Of a DNA stretch of 64,000 nucleotides, positions 25,670 through 36,800 are shown piece by piece. The DNA is from Strix aluco (lineage: Eukaryota; Chordata; Aves; Strigiformes; Strigidae), in the NCBI RefSeq assembly GCF_031877795.1, contig NC_133948.1, forward strand, positions 16,942,948 through 17,006,947, written 5' to 3'. The notes beneath the pieces are model-generated. The model saw only the letters and a program-made list of their open reading frames with translations, was not told the DNA's origin and ran no database searches. Position 1 is the first letter of the stretch. Every line of letters begins with the position of its first letter. The translations under genes and the position numbers were made by a program.

Positions 25670-27110
25670 ATGATGCTGGTGCATGGTAGGGAATGTGATA
25701 TATCCACTCAGTGCCACGTTCTGTGGCTCAGGCGTCTATGAGGTTGTTTCAGAAATGTGTCCCATTATCTGACTCAATTCTTTCTGGCGTGCCATGCCGC
25801 CATCAGACTTTCTCCTCAAGGCTTAAAATGGTGTTCCGGGCAGTGGCATGGGACACGGCATGAGTTTCCAACCAACCAGTGGCTGCTTCCACCATTGTAA
25901 GCACATAGTGTTTGCCGTGCCAAGTTTGTGGGAGCGTGATATAATCAATGTGCCAGGCCTCCCCATATTTATATTTTGACCATCGTCCTCCATGCCAGAT
26001 GGGCTTTAACCATTTGGTTGCTTGATTGTAGCACACGTCTCACATTCATGGATTACCTGTGCAATGGTGTCCATGGTTAAGTCCACCCCTTGGTCACGAG
26101 CCCATCTATATGTTGCATCTCTTCCCTGATGGCCTGAGGAGTCATGGGCCCAGTGAGCCATAAATTGTTCACCCTTATGTTGCCAGTCCAGATCTACTTG
26201 AGACACCTTGATCTTGGCAGCCTGATCCACCTGTTGGTTGTTCTGATGTTCTTCAGTGGCCCGGCTCTTGGGTACATGAGCGTCTACACGACGTACTTTC
26301 ACAACCAGATTTTCTACTCGAGCAGCAATATCTTGCCATAATTCAGCAGCCCAGACGGGTTTGCCTCTGCGCTGCCAGTTGCTCCGTTTCCACTGCTGTA
26401 ACGACTCCCACGGCACATTTCCCACCATCCATGAGTCTGTTCAGAGGTAGAGCACCAGCCACTTCTCTCGCTCAGCGATATCCAAGGCCAGCTGGATGGC
26501 TTTCACCTCTGCGAACTGACTCGATTCACCTTCTCCTTCAGCAGCTTCAGTAACCCGTCATGTGGGGCTCCACACAGCTGCCTTCTACCTTCGATGTTTT
26601 CCCACAATGTGACAGGACCTGTCAGTAAACAGGACACATCGCTTCTCATTATCTGGTAGCTCAGTATATGGTGGGGCCTCTTCAGCACGTGCTACCTCTT
26701 CCTCTGGTGCCATTACAAAATCTTTGCCTTCTGGCCAGTTTGTGATCACTTCCAATATTTCTGGATGGCTGGGGCTCCCCATTCGAGCCCGTTGTGTGAT
26801 TAATGCGACCCTTTACTCCATGTGGCATCAGTTGCACGGTGTGTAGAGAGGACACTCCCTTTGAACATCCAGCCCAGCACTGGCAGTCGGGGAGCCAGGA
26901 GGAGCTGTGCTTCAGTCCCGATCACCTCTGAAGCAGGTCGGACCCCTTCACATGCTGCCAGTATCTCCTTTTCAGTTGGAGTATAGCGGTCTTCTGATCC
27001 TCTGTATCCCCAACTCCAAAACCCCAGGGGTCGACCCCGACTCTCCCCTGATGCTCTCTGCCAGAGACTCCAGGTAGGGCCATTCTTCCTGGCTGCAGTG
27101 TAGAGCACAT
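25670..27110 (-). pseudogene. ERV RNase H and integrase remnants
   Basis: Several frames: the RT connection region with TPTEKEILAACEG (27108-26800), the RNase H start VLFTDRS (near 26630), the RNase H end VDAHVPKSRATEEHQNNQQVD, and the integrase zinc-binding HHCC region HWAHDSSGHQ...CETC (26428-26006). The integrase core HIDYITLP follows at about 25950 and similarity ends at PYHAPAS near 25670. It is interrupted by multiple frameshifts. Confidence 0.88.
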
Positions 27111-27224
27111 TTTTAATAATTTGCCCTACTGGCCTAAGGGCTACTGTATGAACTATTTCCTGCTTAATTTCCTCAAAAGCCTGTCACTGCTCCGGGGCCC
27201 ATACAAAATCATTCTTTTTCCGAG

Positions 27225-27875
27225 TCACTTGATAGAGAAGGCTGACAATCTGACTGTAATTTGGAATGTGCAGTCTCCAGAAACACACAACACCCAAGAA
27301 AGCTTGTGTTTCCTTTCTGTTATTGGTGGGGACATAGCTGTTATTTTATTAATCACCTCCATTGGAATCTGACGGCGTCCATCTTGCCATTTGACTCCTA
27401 AAAACTGGATCTCTTGTGCAGGTCCCTTGACTTTACTATGCTTTATGGCAAAACCGGCTCTCAGAAGGATTTGGATTATTTTCTCCCCTTTCTCAAAAAC
27501 TTCTTCTGCTGTATTACCCCAAATAATGATGTCATCAATGTACTGTAAATGTTCTGGGGCTTCTCCTTGTTCCAGTGCAGCATGGATCAGTCCATGGCAG
27601 ATGGTGGGGCTGTGTTTCCACCCCTGGGGCAGCCGATTCCAGGTGTGTTGGACACCCCTCCAGGTAAAAGCAAACTGTGGCCTGCACTCTGTTGCCAGAG
27701 GGATGGAGAGAAATGCATTGGCAATATCAATCGTGGCGTACCACTTGGCCACCTTCAACTCTAGTTCATATTGCAGTTCCAACATGTCTGGCACGGCAGC
27801 ACTCAGTGGTGGCGTGACTTCGTTCAGGCCACGATACTCCACTGTCAATCTCCACTCTCCATTAGACTTTCGCAC
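27225..27875 (-). pseudogene. ERV reverse transcriptase fragment
   Basis: Retroviral RT with RKSNGEWRLTVEYRGLNEV, LPQGWKHSPTICH and the active-site YIDDIIIW. About 217 codons remain open; the C-terminal 30 or so residues are out of frame owing to a shift near 27300. It differs from the CR1 RT (YIDD rather than FADD). Confidence 0.9.
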
Positions 27876-28179
27876 TGGCCATATGGGGCTGTTAAAGGGG
27901 GAGCGCGTCTTGCTGATGACTCCTTGGCTCTCTAGCTGATGAATCAGTTTATGGATAGGGATTACAGAGTCTCATGTGGTGCGGTATTGCCGTCGGTGCA
28001 CGGTTGTAGTGGCAGTTGGCACCCGTTGTTCTTCAACCCTCAGCAATCCCACAACAGAAGGATCTCTGATAGACCAGGCAACACAGACAGCTGTTTAATT
28101 TCTTCTGTTTCCAAGGCAGCTATACCAAAAGCCCACCGATACCCTTTTGGGTCCTTAAAATACCCTCTTTTGAGATAAT

Positions 28180-28370
28180 CTATGCCAAGAATACATGGAG
28201 CATCTGGCCATCACAAATGGGGTGTTTTTCCCACTCTTTTCCACTTAGGCTCACCTCGGCCTCCAATACAGTCAGCTGTTGAGACCCCCCTGTCACTCCT
28301 GAAATACAAATGAGTTCTGCTCCTTTAAAATTTGATGGCATCAGGGTGCATTGCGCACCAGTGTCCACTA
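28180..28370 (-). pseudogene. ERV aspartic protease fragment
   Basis: The protein reads VDTGAQCTLMPSNF, the catalytic DTGA motif of retroviral proteases, and ends at a stop near 28180. It is in the same frame as gag, beyond the gag stop. The frame is short and lacks a full-length flap and C-terminal part. Confidence 0.8.
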
Positions 28371-28473
28371 GGGCCTTGTACTGCTGGGGGTCAGACGTGC
28401 CAGGCCATCGAATCCACAGAGTCCAGTAAACTTGGTTGTCCCTGTCCTCTGCCTGGCTGGAGGCAGGGCCGCT

Positions 28474-29970
28474 CTAATGTTGATCATAATACTCGCTAAT
28501 GACAAATGGGTTAGTGTGGTGTGCACGGGTTTCAGCCTCATCTTGATCACTCACTTCTTGTGAATACAAGTCAGGAGTTCTCATAGGATCATGAGCAAAG
28601 TTGACCTTTCTCCTCCGTTTGGGCTCTTGATTACTGGAAACCGGAGCAGCATTTCTCCTGAAAGGACCATGTTCTGTACTTGTTCTTCCTTCCAGCTCAC
28701 ATACCCGCTTTTCTAGGAGGTAGGTAGGTTTTCCATCCCATTTCTTCATGTCTTCTCCATGGTCATGCAGGCAATGCCACAGCTTCCCCCATGGTGTGTA
28801 CCGGTGCTCTCGAGTAGAGAAACGATTGCTCCTAATAGCCAAGATTCTGGTCCGTGCAGGTGGGGAGTAGGACATGTTCTCCTTAAGTTGCTGGACATCT
28901 TGAGATAATTTGTTCACAGCTGCCATGATGGGGGAAGAGACACTTTCATCATATTGTTGTAGTCGGTGAGCCAGTTCATTCACTGTTGGTCCCTCTTCGT
29001 CTGTCCAGTCTGTTAGTGCTAATGAACTGGCATATAAGGGTGTGCTCCGTGCAAAAGTCCTCCACATGGGCCGGGTGCATCGGACTTCATCTGGCTCTGT
29101 GGGTAGCCGTGCATTATCTGGGTCATCATAAACTGCCTCCCACGCAGCTAGCTCCCTCAAGGATTGAATGCCTCTTTCCATAGTGGTCCACTTACTTGAT
29201 CGACATGTCAAGTCGTCCTTGAAGGAATACCTCTCCCTCACATTTGACAGAAGTCACTTCCAGAGACTAAGATTTTGTGTCTCCTTTCCACTGGCTTTGT
29301 CAATGCCCCCTTCCCTAGACAGGGATCCCCGCTGCCTCGCCTCCCTGCCCTCTAGTTCCATGCCACTGGCCCCGCTATCCCAGCACCAGAGCAGCCAGGT
29401 AACGAGTTGCTCAGCTGGCTGGCGGCTGTAATCTTTTCTTATGTCTCGCAACTCACTCAAGGATAAGGATTGGGTGACTACCACTGGCTCGGCCTCCTCC
29501 TGCTCTCGTGATGGGCCTGGTTCATCATCACCCTGTACACTGCGAGGGGATTTTTTTGTGTATTTCTTCTTCTGTATGGGAACAACTGACGCTGTTGTGG
29601 GTTGTTTCTCTGGTTCAGCTGCAGCGCCTGTCCCCGGGCTTGTAGTGGCTGCAGTTTCTGTTACTTGGTTAATCTTAAATAGTAACTTAACCATAAACAA
29701 AACCTGAACCACATGCAGGACAACACTAGCTCCAAACATCACAGCAAACGTGTTTTTGTCAACATTCCAAAGATATTTGAACTCCCCAGATTTTTCAAAC
29801 ACAACTGTAAATAGCCCCAGGACCGATGACTGCACGCTATCATAGATGAGCATCACATAGTACAACAGAAACAAAACCTTAACCCACCTCTCATGGAAGG
29901 TGAGCAACAGCATGGGAAACATGTATTGCAAATGAGGTGATAAGATCTTAAGGAGCCAAGCAATCCACAT
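28474..29970 (-). pseudogene. ERV gag-like frame with N-terminal membrane segments
   Basis: First frame after the LTR; its ATG at 29970 is about 70 bases inside the provirus. One reading frame, interrupted by a TGA at 29256-29254, runs to a stop at 28476-28474. The N-terminal part has two or three strongly hydrophobic stretches (around residues 1-25, 30-60 and 78-100, for example VVLHVVQVLFMVKLLF), then a proline/glutamate-rich linker and the region with LSLSELRDIRKDY. The second half is charged with a coil (VNKLSQDVQQLKENM). No zinc knuckle is evident. The membrane-type N-terminus is unusual for gag. Confidence 0.8.
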
Positions 29971-30011
29971 TTTACCTGTTTTGTTATTATCTCAAACAAA
30001 AAGAAAAGCCT

Positions 30012-30032
30012 TGGTGCCCCATGTTGGGCACT
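30012..30032 (-). other. Possible retroviral primer-binding site
   Basis: Seven bases inside the LTR end the minus strand reads AGTGCCCAACATGGGGCACC. The position is right for a tRNA primer-binding site and the sequence is partly self-complementary (GTGCCC/GGGCAC). I cannot assign the tRNA. Confidence 0.4.
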
Positions 30033-30038
30033 AAAAAC

Positions 30039-30399
30039 TGTGGAGGTTTGAACTCCAGATGCCACGTGGCCGGCTGTTCACCTCCCCCTCCCCCCTCTGG
30101 TAAGATAGGGGAGGGACAAAAGAAGAGAATTCATGGGTTGAATAAAAAGAGAGAATTTACTAAATATAACAAGAGAACAACAGTAACAATAGTGAGTCCA
30201 AAAAGAAATGGGTAAAATGCAGCAGTGGCTTACCAAGTGCGGCGACTGCCCCCGCCCCCTCCCCCAGCAACAACATGACTCAACGAGCAGACGGCGTGCA
30301 CGAGAGAGGGAGAGAGACAGCCCGCCCACCTGGGCATGACATCACATGGTATGAAATACTGCAATAAAAACTAACTCCATCCTGGTCAAAACCAGGACA
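30039..30399 (-). repeat. Provirus 5' LTR
   Basis: On the minus strand it starts TGTCCTGGTTTTGACC at 30399 and ends AAACCTCCACA at 30039, about 361 bp. It contains CTTGGTAAGCCACTGCTGCA and a T-rich block ending TTTTTATTCAACC, both shared with the solo LTR at 52411-52814. The first halves of the two LTRs differ, so they are different subfamilies. Confidence 0.9.
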
Positions 30400-30519
30400 G
30401 AAGAGAAGGAGGAAGAGAATGAGACAAACAAGGAGGAGGACCAAGGTCCACCAAGGCCGGGTCATTCTAGACCAGGTATTAAAACCAGTTCTAAAAAGAA
30501 CCCCAGAAGAGTCATTGTA

Positions 30520-31014
30520 GTGGGTATCTCTATTCTGAGGGGTGTTGAAGGCCCCATATGCAGACCAGACCCGCTTCATAGGGAAGTCTGCTGCCTCCCT
30601 GGGGCCCGCATCAAGGACCTCAAGGCAAAACTCTCCGCTCTAGTGAGACCCAAGGACTACTACCCTCTCCTGGTTTTTCAGGTAGGTAGTGACGACATTA
30701 GCAGGAGAAGTCCTAAAGTGATGAACAGAGATTTCAGGGCCTTGGGAAAACTGATTAAGGGGTTGGGGGCACAAATTGTGTTCTCCTCCATCCCTTCAGT
30801 TGTGGGGATGGATGAAGAAGAATACTGGAGAACTCAACAGATGAACTTGTGGCTCCAAGACTGGTGTTACCGTCAGGGCTTTGGATTTTTCAATCCTGGA
30901 TTGGCATACAGGGCACCAGACCTTTTGGCATTAGACGGAATGCACCTGTCCCAGAGGGGGAAGAGGATCTTGGGGCAGGAGTTAGCTGGGCTCATTGACA
31001 GAGCTTTAAACTAG
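30520..31014 (+). pseudogene. CR1 ORF1 C-terminal esterase-like domain
   Basis: An open frame of 164 codons. It includes QVGSDDISRRSPKVMNRDF and ends LDGMHLSQRGKRILGQEL, the DxxH-type block expected of the SGNH esterase domain described in CR1 ORF1 proteins. The catalytic aspartate and histidine are present in DGMHLS; the N-terminal GDS block is not obvious. The beginning of ORF1 is cut off by the junction at 30400, so it is a 5'-truncated copy. Confidence 0.75.
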
Positions 31015-31016
31015 AT

Positions 31017-31685
31017 TTGAAGGGGGAAGGGGGCAAAACATCAGCCCATCTGAAGTGCGTGTATACCAATGCACACAGCATGGGTAACAAACAGGAGGAG
31101 CTTGAAGCCATGATGAAACAGGAAAATTATGATGTCGTGGCTATTACAGAAACATGGTGGGATGTCTCCCATGACTGGAGTGTGCCAATTGATGGCTACA
31201 AGCTCTTTAGGAGGGACAGACAAGGAAGGAGAGGCGGTGGGGTGGCGCTGTATGTTAGGGACTGTTATGATTGCCTTGAGCACAAGTGTAGTGAAGACAG
31301 GGTAGAGTGTCTTTGCGTTAGAATCAGGGGGAAGGCCAACAGGGCAGATGTTGTAGTTAGGCCACCCACCCATGACAGAGAGGTGGATGAAATATTCTAT
31401 AGGTTTTTAGGAGAAATCTCATGATCGCTTGCCCTTGTTCTTGTGGGAGACTTTAACTTCCCAGACATCTGCTGGAAATACAACACAGCAGAGCAGGACC
31501 AGTCCCAGAGATTCCTGGAATGTGTGGGAGACAAATTCCTGATGCAACAGGTGAGAGAACCAACCAGAGAAGGTGCCCTGCTGGATCTCTTCTTTGTCAA
31601 CAGAGAAGGACTGGTGGATGATGTGGCGGTCGGAGGACGACTAGGGCACAGCGATCACGAAATAATAAGAGTTCTCTATTCTTAG
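31017..31685 (+). pseudogene. CR1 ORF2 endonuclease domain, broken
   Basis: AP-endonuclease-like domain. The first part (31017-31424) has NAHSMGNKQEELEAMM and VVAITETWW, then loses its middle through an apparent deletion after VVVRPPTHDREVDEI. A second frame (31443-31685) carries the GDFNFPDICW block and ends with the GHSDHE catalytic block. The frame change near 31424-31443 makes the endonuclease non-functional as written. Confidence 0.85.
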
Positions 31686-31746
31686 AGAGGCCAGGAGAGG
31701 GCTAAGCAGAACTGACGTCCTAGACTTCAGAAGGGCTGACTTTGTC

Positions 31747-33222
31747 TTGTTTAGGCACCTGCTTGAAAGGATCTCTTGGGAGACGATCCTGAAGGGTATA
31801 GGGGTCCAGGAAGGCTGGGCACTCTTTAAGAAGGAAGCGTTAATGGCTCAGGAGCAGGCAGGCCCCAGGTGCTGTAAGAGAAGCCGGCGACAGAGAAGAC
31901 CCCCCTGGCTGAACAGGGAGCTTTGGTTGCAACTCAGGGAGAAAAGGAAAGTTTACAGCCTTTGGAAGAAGGGACTAGCCACTCACAGTGATTACAAAGA
32001 GGCTGTGAGGCTATGCAGGGCAGAAATCAGGAGGTCTAAAGCCCAGCTGGAAATTACCCTGGCTTCAGCAATCAAGGATAACAAGAAATGGTTCTATAAG
32101 TATGTCAGTAGCAAAAGAAAGACCAGGGAGAGTCTCCATCCCCTGCTAGATGCAGGAGGAAACATGGTAACAAGCGATGAGGAGAAGGCTGAGGTCCTTA
32201 ATGCCTTCTTTGCCTCAGTCTTTAATAGCAAGACTAGTTGTATTGAGGGAATCCAGCCTCCTCAGCCAGAGGACAGAGACTGGGAGAACGACCCCCCCGC
32301 AATCCAAGAGACAGTCAGTGACCTACTGCATCACGTAGACACACACAAGTCTATGGGACCTGATGGGATACACCCGAGGGTGCTGAAGGAGCTGGCTGGG
32401 GTGCTCGCCAAGCCGCTTTCCATCATTTCCCAGCAGTCCTCGCTGACCGGGGAGGTCCCGACAGATTGGAAACTGGCCAATGTGACGCCCATCTATAAGA
32501 AGGGTGGGAAGGATGATCCAGGAAATTACAGGCCTGTCAGCTTGACATCGGTGCCCGGGAAGCTGATGGAGCAGCTCATCCAGAGTACCATCACACAGCA
32601 CATGAGGGACAACCAGATGATCAGGCCCAGTCAGCATGGGTTTATGAAAGGCAGGTCCTGCTTGACAAACCTGATCTCCTTCTACGACAGGGTGACCTGC
32701 TTATTGGATGAGGGAAAGGCTGTGGATGTAGTTTACCTCGACTTCCGTAAGGCCTTTGACACCGTTTCCCACAGCATTCTCCTGGTGAAACTGGCTGCTC
32801 GAGGCTTGGATGATCGCACGCTTTGCTGGGTAAAAAACTGGCTGGATGGCCGGGCCCAGAGAGTTGTGGTGAACGGAGTTAAATCCAGTTGGTGGCCGGT
32901 CACGAGTGGTGTCCCCCAGGGCTCGGTTTTGGGGCCACTCCTGTTCAACATCTTTATTGATGATCTGGACGAGGGGATCGAGTGCACCCTCAGTAAGTTT
33001 GCCGACGACACCAAGTTGGGTGGGAGTGTTGATCTGCTCGAGGGTAGGGAGGCTCTGCAGAGACACCTGGACAGGCTGGAGCGATGGGCTGAGGCCAACT
33101 GGATGAGCTTCAATAAGGCCAAATGCCGGGTGCTGCCACAACAACCCCCAGCAGCGCTACAGGCTTGGGGAGGAGTGGCTGGAGAGCTGCCAGTCAGAGA
33201 GGGACCTGGGGGTGTTGATTGA
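31747..33222 (+). CDS. CR1 ORF2 reverse transcriptase, 491-codon open frame
   Basis: Reverse transcriptase of the CR1 clade with the expected blocks in order: [48 protein letters not shown] and FADDTKLGG with the catalytic DD. The frame is open over all of these. Near its end (after NKAKCRVLP) it shifts and reads a wrong frame; the genuine continuation resumes in another frame at about 33212 ([20 protein letters not shown]). It is therefore one indel short of a longer ORF and is not an intact element, as the endonuclease is also broken. Confidence 0.9.
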   Translation: MFRHLLERISWETILKGIGVQEGWALFKKEALMAQEQAGPRCCKRSRRQRRPPWLNRELWLQLREKRKVYSLWKKGLATHSDYKEAVRLCRAEIRRSKAQLEITLASAIKDNKKWFYKYVSSKRKTRESLHPLLDAGGNMVTSDEEKAEVLNAFFASVFNSKTSCIEGIQPPQPEDRDWENDPPAIQETVSDLLHHVDTHKSMGPDGIHPRVLKELAGVLAKPLSIISQQSSLTGEVPTDWKLANVTPIYKKGGKDDPGNYRPVSLTSVPGKLMEQLIQSTITQHMRDNQMIRPSQHGFMKGRSCLTNLISFYDRVTCLLDEGKAVDVVYLDFRKAFDTVSHSILLVKLAARGLDDRTLCWVKNWLDGRAQRVVVNGVKSSWWPVTSGVPQGSVLGPLLFNIFIDDLDEGIECTLSKFADDTKLGGSVDLLEGREALQRHLDRLERWAEANWMSFNKAKCRVLPQQPPAALQAWGGVAGELPVREGPGGVD

Positions 33223-33878
33223 CAGCCAGCTGAACAGGAGCCAGCAGTGTGCCCAGGTGGCCAAGAAGGCCAATGGCATCCTGGCTTGTATCAGCAATAG
33301 CGTGGCCAGCAGGGACAGGGAAGGGATCTTGCCCCTGGGCTCGGCACTGGTGAGGCCGCCCCTCGATGAGTGGGTTCAGTTTTGGGCCCCTCACTCCAAA
33401 AAGGCCATTGAATGACTCGAGCGTGTCCAGAGAAGGGCAACGGAGCTGGTGCAGGGTCTGGAGCACAGGTCTGATGGGGAGCGGCTGAGGGAACTGGGGG
33501 GGGTTTAGTCTGGAGAAGAGGAGGCTGAGGGGAGACCTCATCGCCCTCTACAACTCCCTGAAAGGAGGGTGCAGAGAGGGGGGATGAGTCTCTTGACCCA
33601 AGGAACCAGCACCAGGACAAGAGGGAATGGCCTCAAGCTGCGCCGGGGCAGGGTCAGACTGGCTCTTAGGAAGTATTTCTTTGCAGAAGGGGTTGTTGGG
33701 CGTTGGAATGGGCTGCCCAGGGCAGGGGGGGAGTCCCCATCCCTGGAGGGGTTGAAGAGTTGGGTTGACCCAGCGCTGAGGGATCTGGTGGAGTTGGGAT
33801 CTGTCAGTTTTAGGTCAATGGTTGGACTGGATGATCTTCAAGGTCTTTTCCAACCGAGGTGATTCTGTGATTCTGTGA
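33212..33878 (+). repeat. CR1 ORF2 end and 3' UTR
   Basis: The C-terminal thumb-like part of ORF2 continues in a new frame to a TGA at about 33413-33415. The conserved CR1 3' UTR follows (GGGGGAGTCCCCATCCCTGG, GATGATCTTCAAGGTCTTTT) and the octamer tail. It is very similar to the copy at 18632-19138. Confidence 0.9.
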
Positions 33879-36800
33879 CTAGGAATTTGCCAAGTGAATT
33901 TAGTCCAGCAGGGTCCCATTCTGCACTTTTTATGCAGTTTGGCTAAATAGGCTGCAAAGTGGGTTAGTTTAAAACAAAGTAAAACATTTCCATGCCTCTG
34001 CACCTCCCAGATAAAATTCCTGGTGTGGAGACTGGCGATCTCAAGCAGTGCCTCGGCACCATCTTCTGGGGATTTTGCTGTTTTACGTGAGACATAGTAA
34101 CTGCAGAAACCCAAGTAAGCACGTTTTACTAAAAATATTTTTCTTTTTCCTCTCTCACAGCACTAATCAAGTTTCATTAACATTCAAGTACTTACATTAT
34201 CTATGGAAAGCTACCCTATTACTGAAAAATCACCCCAAAAATATTCTGCTCCCTTTTCTCACTCTCAACTCCAGAAACAGTTCCCCTCACTTTATGAGCT
34301 GTCTGATCAAATGGTGCCACTGTTCCTCCTTGTTTTCTTTTGTCAAAGAGAAAAGTTTGACCTATATGAAGTAGTGTCCTCATATTTTCTTTCCAGAAAA
34401 CTTGATTATGGCTGTAACTGGAGTGCCATGAGCACAGCAAAAGAAAAAGTGTTCACCCCAAACAAGCTGAAGTTGAGTACGGAATAGTCTTTTCGAAATG
34501 AGGCTTAACCACTGGAAAAGTTGGGGCAGCTTGACACCAGAATAGGCTATTTTCTAGGAATTATCCCCAGCGTGATGTGCTCAAAAGGAACTCTTCAAAG
34601 CCAGTGGTGTTGCTGTACAAGGCACTTTGCAGGATTCAGGTGTTACATACGACAAAAGACTTTCCTTCCTTGTGTGGGAAAACAAAACACCAAAGAAGAG
34701 AGGCCAGGTCTTAAAAGACTGTTATTAAAGTTATAAGGTTATAAGCTTATTCTCTTGGGAAACAGAAACTTTAAGTATCAAAAGTTTTCAGTGCATAGAA
34801 GAGATTGATACTGAACTAGGTTGCCCTATTCCAGATAGTTTCAGAAACTAGATTTACTCAAATGTGGGGGGATGGGGGGGGGGGGGCGGCGCAAAACAGT
34901 GGAAGTCACTGTTGGTACCCCAGGAGACTTTCCTTTGTGGGATTTGAGTTCTCTCAGCGCACCAGCAGTGCACGACCCCACTCCATACACAGAAGCTTGT
35001 ATTCCCCTCGTTAGCCAACGCTGCAGCGATACACGCATCACACAACACTGCTGGAGTACAACCTTCCTGCGGCCAAGGAAGTTCTGAAGAGAACAAGAAA
35101 AGTTTAAGTATTACCAGATGTCTTCTCCATGTGAAAATATAGACCAAACTTCCATGAAATGGTGCTTGTCTTTGGTCTTTGCTACGTAAAGAGTTGAGCT
35201 CTCCTCCATTAATAGACTAACACTAATTCTCTGTGCTCTGAAAGCTGATTGATGAACTAAGGTAAGACTTACTAAGGTAAGACTAAAATAAAGAGTAGGC
35301 CTATTCATGCTCAGCTTTTAATCAGTTACAGTACTTACCAGAAAAAGTCAGAAGGCAAAAGGGAAATGATGTCCTAAACCACCATTTTGCTTCGCTGTCC
35401 AGAGGAGCTGAAAGAATGACAATACCAAGCCAGTCTCAGTATTGACCAGGAAAAAAATTATTTCCCATTACTTCCAAAGAACTGAAGGTGAACACCTTTA
35501 TATGTGACAGTACCAAAAAAAACCCTCCTTGCTTGAATTCTTTTTTTTCCCTTCATATCACTCCCATGCTCTTCCTGCTCAGGAAATAATTGATAATCCT
35601 GACATAGACAAAGGTGGTACACAAAGTCTGACCCATTTTCTAGGCTACCAACACACAGGCTCAAACTCCAAGAGCTGCAGGAAGCACAGAAATCACCACC
35701 CCTTGACCAAAGCAAAAGGAACATGCTTCACTTCTGTACATATTCAAAATCAGTAACCACGGAGTTTGATAACCAAGTCTCCACCTCTGAAGGTGCAATT
35801 CTTGGAGTTGCAAAGGCTACCTTAGGGACAGAAAAACAGGGTAAGGGAAGCAGACAACACTTTTGTACATGTATATATAGCTACTCTAATGGCCAGATTA
35901 TACTGAAAACATCCATTCAAATGACTTCCAGAAAAAACAGGTTGTCATACAGCCTCCAGCTAGCTCAGCAACACTGATAGAATTTTAGTAAATACAAGAA
36001 TTTAGAAAAACTGGCAATACAGGTGGAAATACAGGGGCATCCCCGAGTGTCACAGTGGCTTGACTAAGTTGAGAGATTCTACTTCCTAGTTAGCTGCACA
36101 GATAACTAAACTGAAATTTACCAGTGATTGAAATAAACTGTTAAATGTTTTGTCACTTGTTATTTAGCAACAAAATCAGAAAGAAGCACAAGTTATTTAA
36201 AACTACGAAATATTGTATTTGATAGGGAGAAGAACTCTATCAATCAGCAATTTCAGAGATGTCAAATGGCTGAAGATATTTCTATTACTTCCACACATAT
36301 GAATCAATAAAGAAATCCTACATGCAACAGTCAAGTAATTCAGCATTCTTCTAATCCTGCGCTTACCTTGCAAATGTTTTCTGGTGAAATAAGAGCTTTA
36401 AGGCCATTTGATGATTTAATAAACAATCAAACTGTCATTCAAGGCAGCACGATGACATATGAATTTCACTGCAGGCAAGTGTCAGGTTATACACAATGGA
36501 AGGAACAATCCAGCTGAACAGGCACATGCTGATGGGTTCTAAAATTAACTGAAACTGTTCAGAGAAAGCAGCAAGGGTCAAGATGAACAGCTGACTGAGA
36601 ACATCTGCTAAAAATGGAGAAAACCAGACACAATGTTAAGAGAAAGACAAAGAATAAATATTCCAAGTACTGTCCTATTGTTTGACTGTTATACAACTTC
36701 ACCTTGTATATATTTACTGTCTCCAGCTATGAGACTTCTGCAAAATGAGCAACTAGCACCTACATGAGGCAAGAATCTTCACTGCTGTGCTCTTCTATAG

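Larger units (their letters stand above)
25670..30399 (-). mobile_element. Endogenous retrovirus, ERVL-like, decayed and 3'-truncated
   Basis: In minus-strand order it contains a 5' LTR, a short leader with a possible primer-binding site, a gag-like frame, protease, reverse transcriptase, RNase H and integrase. Sequence similarity stops inside the integrase core at about 25670; no 3' end of pol, env or 3' LTR is found. Stops and frameshifts break gag, RT and the RNase H/integrase part. It is an old copy without coding capacity as an element. The class is assigned from memory of avian ERVL-type pol and LTRs. Confidence 0.9.
30400..33878 (+). mobile_element. Long CR1 non-LTR retrotransposon
   Basis: A chicken-repeat-1 LINE of about 3.5 kb carrying, in order, an SGNH/esterase-like ORF1 segment, endonuclease remnants, an almost intact reverse transcriptase and the CR1 3' UTR. 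It ends in the diagnostic GATTCTGTGATTCTGTGA. Its 5' edge coincides with the outer end of a retroviral LTR (30399), so the 5' part is missing. The length is unusual, since most CR1 copies are only a few hundred bases. Confidence 0.95.

Noticed and set aside
27391..27939. 182-codon plus-strand frame
   Set aside because: Antisense shadow of the ERV reverse transcriptase.
32323..33144. Minus-strand frames of 104-147 codons
   Set aside because: Antisense shadows of the CR1 reverse transcriptase.
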